A DNA stretch of 64,000 bases, taken from NCBI GenBank assembly GCA_009193035.1, contig SWDT01000001.1:2046001-2110000 (forward strand). The letters are read 5' to 3'. Each line of letters starts with the position of its first letter. Position 1 is the first letter of the stretch. This document shows positions 58,909-64,000 of the stretch, one piece after another. The notes under the pieces are model-generated. The model did no database searches and was not told where the DNA came from. It was given only the letters and a program-made list of their open reading frames with translations. A program made the position numbers and the translations under genes. Origin of the DNA: Halicephalobus mephisto. Lineage: Eukaryota; Nematoda; Chromadorea; Rhabditida; Panagrolaimidae.

Positions 58909-61900
58909 TTTGACAATTTATGAGAACAATGATGGAAATAAATAATCTCAATGGAAAAGTTGCTTCTTGAAAGAAAGCAATAAAACTACCGCAGTATTTC
59001 AGAAGTCATCGATTGAATTCTCACCGCACCTGTGTTGACCGGTCAAGTGGATGCGGGGATGAATATTGAAATGTAGCTAAAAGTTTAAAATGCAAAAGAA
59101 CTAGGACACACGCTCGGTCGTTGATAACAAACACGACATGTTGAATTAAAATTGCTCCCGTAGCTGCCGTCTATGGAAGGAAGGCCGGCCGACGGAGTAT
59201 GGAAAATGTGACCCCGAGGCTGCGCAACAGAAAGATAATGCCAACTGGAGCCTATTTGACGACTCCACCAACGAGATTTAAAATAAATAATCCAGAAATT
59301 TTTTAATTTAAACGTTAATGTGGTAACGAAATAAGTAGTTGTAGTAATTTCGATTCTGAATTTCGGAAGAATTAGACTTAATGAGAAGAGTCCATTTTTG
59401 CCCCAATCTTCCCCCATAATAAGAACAAATGTCTACGAGAAATCTTCCAACATGAAGAGAAAAACGTGGAATTCCCGTTCCGAAGAGAGGTGAGATAGTT
59501 CGTTTTCCTAGAGGGCAGTTACCAAAGAAAAAAAAGGCAAAAAAGGAAACAGGAGACTTCCCGAGAAAACGTTTTTCGCCAACGTTTTTAGCAATGCACT
59601 GTCAGTATTGCTGATATTAACTCAGAATGCCAAGACTGCTGTTGGAAAAGGCAAGCAGCCTAAGGCAAACTAACTGGCAGAGAAGGCAGGAAGCACGTTT
59701 TGTTCGTCGGGAACACAAGCTTTCCACCGTCTTTCCGTCTACGTACGTTGGTGACATCCTTCTTTGCCTGGAGGCATACGGCTGTAGCAGACAGACTAAA
59801 TTTCGCGAGCCAGCTGTCCCGTCACAAGCAGAGAGACTGGGAAGAATTGGAGCAATACTGAGATGTGGGCAGGAAAACAAGCATAGACCGAGGTATCCTG
59901 GTCTATAAGCTCTCTGTACTTATTCAATGCAACTCAGATTTCAGATGGATGAATGCCAACGTATGTTTCTTCGATAGACACGTTTTCAATTTCGAAAACC
60001 TCGCGCACTGGTTTTAAATTTTATTTGCATGAAATCGAAATTTTCCATTTGTGTTAAATTATTGGAAAATATCCACTTAATCCTGTTTTTATTCAAAATA
60101 ATTCAAGTCCGGAGAAATTCAAGTCTAAAAATAAATTTGAAAGAAGACATTTGTAAAGCCCCAGTAATAATCGTGGTGGGATCAGTGTGGATTTAAGCGA
60201 GTAAATGATAAACGAGTCATTTGTCACTGAACGTGAAACAAAAGATCTCGACTTTCTCAAAACGCGGAAATTAAATGATCTGACAACTTCCTGGTCAGAT
60301 GACACCAGAAACATCAAAAACCCTAAAATCTCAATGTCTTTCTGGTCTGAGTAAAATTACATTTATTCAGGAATGTTTACATATCTCAAACATATAAAAA
60401 TTGAAATTTAGAAAATGAAAACGAAGTACGGACGAAAATTTGGCCGCTAAGGAACAGGCTTAGCTCTTGATTGAAGCCTATTTCTTTGAACAACTTTGCC
60501 ACTTTTCTTTGGCTTTTCAATGTGAGAGCTCTCCTGTGGAGTTTTGGCTAGAAGTTAAATTTTCTCAGGCGACGACAAAATTTGACATCAATGGCCTTGA
60601 AGAAAGAATTTTGTCGCGAGTGGGAATTTTTCCTATTGAGAATGAGAATAATGTCCTAATTGGCCATTTAATAAATCCAAAATAACTCAAAGTAAAACTG
60701 AATAATTTATAAAAAATATATTTACGCCTGAGATTTCTCCTCGTTCAAACCAGAGGAACTTGGATAACTGACGGACTGCCAAAGGCTTTCAGAAGCTAGG
60801 TCCCGTAGATAAGGGCAGTTCAGTTGCCATGTTAATGGAAAGCAAGCTCACTGCTTCTTCCAAAATACGATTAAGCAAATCATGTTAAACCAGCGAATCC
60901 CGGTGAATAAACTCGTCTCTGGTAGTGGATAACTTTGATCATCAGTTCTTCATAAAAGACTCGAGGGAAGACAATAGAATTAGAAGCCCAATGGAGATTA
61001 GAACCGGGGGAGAGCGTGGGGTTAGTGCGAGATCCAACTACTCTGTTCATCAGTTTTCTTGGAAAGTGCCGGTGATCTCGGAAATGTAACTGAAGTGTGT
61101 AAAAAAGAATAAGAAAATAATAACCTCGAAGGGACTTGAAGTAGTTATTTCTAGGGATGTAGCCAGAAAATGTCTAAAAAAGGACAAAGGTCTCCCTTGC
61201 GTCCTTTTCAATTTTTTCAAAACGCAAAATCCAAAAATGCAAAAGCACTTCTTTAGTAATTTTCGGACTTATAGGATTTTAGGAAAGGAACAATTGTCTC
61301 CTTTATACACACCCGTGATTACTACTATTGTTCTTCAAGTTACGATAGAAAAACCGAGTTCATTTTAGGTAAAGTAAATCTCGCTATTTAGAAACAAAGT
61401 TACAATTATAGTTGATATTGATTGTACCTGTTTAGGACGATAACATCTGTTTTCGTCGCTTCAAATTGAGTTCGACACTCTGTTGCTATAAATTGACTTT
61501 AGAGGAAGTTATTGTCGACTTCGACATAACTTGTTTTCCTCCGAGATTTGGCAGACAAGGTACTTTTATAACGAAATTATAATACAGTAAATATATTATT
61601 AATAGCACTGTAAACAGAAAATAACTTTAACTATAAAATCCTGTTTTTGGAATTCCTTATCAAGTCAAGCTTAGCTCGGATTTTCACCTACAAGTAAGAA
61701 TAAACAATTAATCATGATCAGGGAGTTCCGTGACAGAAGTAGACTTTGCGTCTCTCGAAAGACCAACGATTATTATACAAAATGGAATCTGATAGTTTTT
61801 AAATCATTGATATTTCTGAAAAGTTTAAAGCTTAACCTTTTCAATAATGAAACAATAAATTGTACTTTCCATAAAGACTTTTTCCAATAAGTAAGACTTA

Positions 61901-61950
61901 GCTGTTATATTTAGAACATAATTCGTGGATCTTTCATTTCATCTCTCATG
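58909..61950. other. intergenic region
   Basis: About 3 kb without a convincing gene. A patch at 59617-59908 is GC-richer and open on both strands but has no start exon or domain, and it ends in a small hairpin (59883-59906). The grk-2 promoter should lie in the first several hundred bases. Confidence 0.4.
59883..59906. other. small stem-loop
   Basis: ATAGACC-G-AGG pairs with CCT-GGTCTAT around a TAT loop, giving a 10-bp stem with one bulged G. It closes the GC-richer patch that begins near 59617. Function unknown. Confidence 0.4.
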
Positions 61951-62643
61951 CTATGTACAATCAATACAGTTAAAGAGAAATAGACTAGATTCATTGTCAA
62001 ATTGAGGTGCGAAAACTCTAGACCCGTATTGCTGGACGTAGTAGGATTCTTCATTGGCAGGACCAATGAGTTCTAGAGTGATGAATACAATATCGGCCAT
62101 GTAGAGAAGTAGGAAAAAACCGCAAGAGAAGAGCTTGAATAAGCCTGCAAATATTTCAGCAAAAATCAGAGTTAAGATTCAAACGGAACTCACCGACTGT
62201 CAAGTGTCCGAGATAGAATCTGTCTGCCCCAAAGATACCAAAGAAGACGGACAGAATCATGACCGATACATGGGAGACAGAAGCTCCATATCGACAAGCG
62301 TTCTCAACTCGCTTTTGGAAAACCACCGTCGCTTGACTCCCGTTGAAGCACTGGAGTCCTGGGCGGACATGACAATCTACTGAAACCGATCAATACTATT
62401 TAACAATCGAAAAAAGTAATATACGTAAGATAGATCTATCCTTAGAGCATGTTGTAGGTTGTTGCGTTTCTACATCAATAACGGGATCATCACAGATATA
62501 TCTGAAATCCGAATAATCAATGGGAACTTAAAATACCACACCCACTGTCCAAGAAGTAACTGCTGACAATCTTGTATTGCACTAGAGTAATATATAAAAT
62601 ATAAAAAAATAAATAATCTGGAGAACAAAAATAGACCAGACAT
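61951..62643 (-). CDS. TM2 domain-containing protein (TM2D1-like)
   Basis: Four exons (61951-62144, 62194-62379, 62425-62501, 62546-62643) encode 184 residues. A signal peptide (FLFSRLFIFLYFIYYSSA) leads into an extracellular Cys-rich region (CQQLLLGQYICDDP, TTCSKD, CHVRPGLQCFNGS, ENACRYG), then the TM2 domain: two membrane segments joined by the DRF motif (SVFFGIFGADRFYLGHLTVG). The C-terminal LELIGPANEESYYVQQYGSR matches the lumenal end typical of TM2D1 (IVGP...YYGTRL type). TM2D proteins are conserved from invertebrates to humans and are linked to Notch/gamma-secretase function and endolysosomal biology. The second exon is only 77 nt and is fixed by alignment of QYICDDP. The start is the ATG at 62643, after a TTG-opened extension was rejected. 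It is divergent from the last gene. Confidence 0.9.
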
Positions 62644-62740
62644 CTCCTGAATATCATCAATCACAAATCTCAGAAAATAAACGAGAATTTCCCAGTCGAA
62701 ACGATTATTTCATAATCGGTTTTACTTTTATGCACAGGCA

Positions 62741-62822
62741 CCGTCAGAAATGAACATGAACACCCATCCGTTTTTGACAAAGTGCCGGACACAGAACGCC
62801 AATTTTGCACACACTTTTCCAT
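62741..62822 (+). repeat. promoter block copy 1
   Basis: Begins CCGTCAGAAATG, then TTGACAAAGTG, GGACAC, CCAATTTTGC and TTTTCCA. The same series of blocks recurs in order at 63660-63736. It lies about 100 nt upstream of the TM2D1-like ATG. Confidence 0.55.
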
Positions 62823-63659
62823 CTTTTAAACACTTTCGTTATTAATTCGTGTTCAATAGATTGTGTAACTTCTTTAAATACTATCAGTTTCGACAGACTT
62901 AACTTTTAGCACTTTTTCTCTTTGGATTTCATGTATGCATTTTCTGTATTTTCATGATACTTATGATATCTTTTGTAAAACACATGTTAGACATCAAGTA
63001 GCTCAGGGTTTATAAATATCCATCGATGAAACTTATAGATATTTGAATTTATTCATCTAATCGAAATAATAATAAAGTTATTAGAACCGGTAGAGATTTA
63101 GACATTTCTAAATATCAATACTTCAGAATTAAGTGCGGCATAAGAAACTACGACCCCTAGTAAGATATAAAAGAGACAAAACAGCCCATAAAGGAAGCTA
63201 GTTTAATCTCATTCTTGGTACTTGTTGTAATTGTGTTGATTCTGTATTATCCGTGAATAAAGCATGTTCATCCCTAACTATAGCGTGAAAACTCCCACAA
63301 GACCCAACAAAGACATCATTTCCTTGAAGTAACTTGATGATCACATATTTTGGATACAAATTTTAATGATTTTGATTTATGAATAATGAGTAGAACATAC
63401 CAATGATAGAAATTTACGATATCTTTCTTTCTGAAACAGATCAAAAATCACATTCATGATTCATATATCAAAAATGCACTATTTGTTATCAGTTTGATGA
63501 GTAGACTACGTTAATTTTATATTCTCAAGTTTCACGGACAGGTTGGTGAACAAGGGATATTGGATCGTATTCATTTATATAAAGAATAATGATAATCTCC
63601 AGGAAATATTTTAAACATAGAGAAGTGCGCGCGCCATTGGTGTTTCGTGACCGGCATCT

Positions 63660-63736
63660 TGTCAGAAATGGACGGACATCCATTCTCATTTCTGACAAAG
63701 TGACGTACACTCCATTTTGCTAATTCTTGTTTTCCA
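63660..63736 (+). repeat. promoter block copy 2 with inverted repeat
   Basis: Contains GTCAGAAATG, CTGACAAAGTG, GTACAC, CCATTTTGC and TTTTCCA in the same order as copy 1. Here the ends form a perfect 12-bp inverted repeat, TTGTCAGAAATG / CATTTCTGACAA, around a 16-nt centre. It lies directly upstream of the gene starting at 63755. Confidence 0.55.
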
Positions 63737-63737
63737 C

Positions 63738-63746
63738 TTTGTTCAG
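63738..63746 (+). promoter_or_regulatory. candidate splice or trans-splice acceptor of last gene
   Basis: TTTGTTCAG ends 8 nt before the ATG at 63755, with no coding sequence upstream. This is consistent with spliced-leader addition. Confidence 0.4.
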
Positions 63747-63754
63747 ATATTGAA

Positions 63755-64000
63755 ATGAGTGATGAAAGCTATTCTCACCCGTTTCCCGGATATTATTCTC
63801 ACCAGACGTCAAATAAGCAGCATATTCCAATGGCTGGGGATTTCCCGGGAGGTCCGCCGACAACCAATCCAGAACCTCAGTTTCTAGTTCCAGCTTTGCC
63901 CAACAAGGTTATACAAGTTCTTTTCACTTATTGTCACCGATTCATATATCGTTTTTTAGGATTTGCATTCATCATCTAGACCGGGTTCATCAAATATCGA
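63755..64000 (+). CDS. N-terminal part of an unrecognised protein (cut by window end)
   Basis: Exon 1 (63755-63907) encodes 51 residues, beginning MSDESYSHPFPGYYSHQTS and rich in Pro, Tyr, His and Gly. After a 52-nt intron, exon 2 begins at 63960 (DLHSSSRPGSS) and runs off the end of the window. The composition is typical of a disordered N-terminus, for example of a transcription factor or RNA-binding protein. No domain is reached, so no family can be given. Phase 0 at the junction, the ATG context and the upstream acceptor support a real gene. It is 3'-truncated by the window only. Confidence 0.6.

Larger units (their letters stand above)
62644..63754. other. shared upstream region of two divergent genes
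   Basis: About 1.1 kb between the TM2D1-like gene and the last plus-strand gene. It holds two copies of a roughly 80-bp sequence block, one near each start. No coding frame is supported. Confidence 0.5.

Noticed and set aside
59627..59880. Coding gene in the GC-richer patch
   Set aside because: Open on both strands with biased composition, no introns at typical spacing, and no recognisable domain; treated as non-coding.

Overview
This window reads as a nematode nuclear genome. The evidence is about 17 protein-coding genes built from short exons with introns of mostly 42-60 nt bounded by GT and TTTCAG; a Str-superfamily serpentine chemoreceptor ending in the typical PYR motif; a DUF2650-like small membrane protein; and several nematode cuticle and apical extracellular matrix (aECM) families (NOAH-like, LET-653-like, cuticlin-like, cuticle-type haem peroxidase). 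No bacterial, phage, transposase or CRISPR signal was seen. Gene models were built by hand from reading frame, splice sites and family similarity. Where an exon chain is given, the phases close to an uninterrupted reading frame.

Layout, left to right. 1-1.9 kb non-coding. 1.9-3.3 kb: an unrecognised 128-residue gene and the PAT-complex subunit Asterix (both +). 3.4-6.8 kb (-): an ANO8/ANO10-type anoctamin. 6.9-7.3 kb (-): a small DUF2650-like protein. 9.3-14.8 kb (+): a secreted double haem peroxidase whose first domain looks catalytically dead. 15.3-22.8 kb: a metal-ion block with an SLC41-type magnesium transporter (+), a Mn-type cation diffusion facilitator (CDF, -), the CCR4-NOT deadenylase ccf-1/CNOT7 (+) and a second Mn-type CDF (+). 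24.2-26.2 kb (-): chemoreceptor and secreted saposin-like protein. 26.4-33.8 kb (-): two large PAN+ZP matrix proteins, LET-653-like and NOAH-1-like. 36.7-37.8 kb (+): CFAP410. 38.2-39.7 kb (+): a cuticlin-like ZP protein. 42.4-43.8 kb (-): a sex-peptide-receptor-like GPCR. 45.3-51.9 kb (-): PI4-kinase III alpha. 52.5-53.2 kb (-): an unrecognised acidic protein. 56.2-58.9 kb (-): GRK2. 62.0-62.6 kb (-): TM2D1. 63.8 kb to the end (+): the start of an unrecognised gene.

Two functional themes stand out. The first is cuticle and aECM assembly: peroxidase, LET-653-like, NOAH-1-like and cuticlin-like genes all lie within 31 kb. The second is divalent metal transport: SLC41 plus two paralogous CDFs with DxxxD metal sites. 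The rest are conserved housekeeping or signalling genes.

The most interesting non-coding signal is an 88-nt last intron of the NOAH-1-like gene. It is largely one near-perfect hairpin (19 uninterrupted base pairs, then more pairs after a mismatch and a bulge), so it resembles a tailed mirtron. If the intron is retained, the protein ends before its transmembrane anchor. Other structures include a stem-loop just upstream of the second CDF start, a duplicated promoter block shared by TM2D1 and the last gene, and nested inverted repeats upstream of PI4KA.
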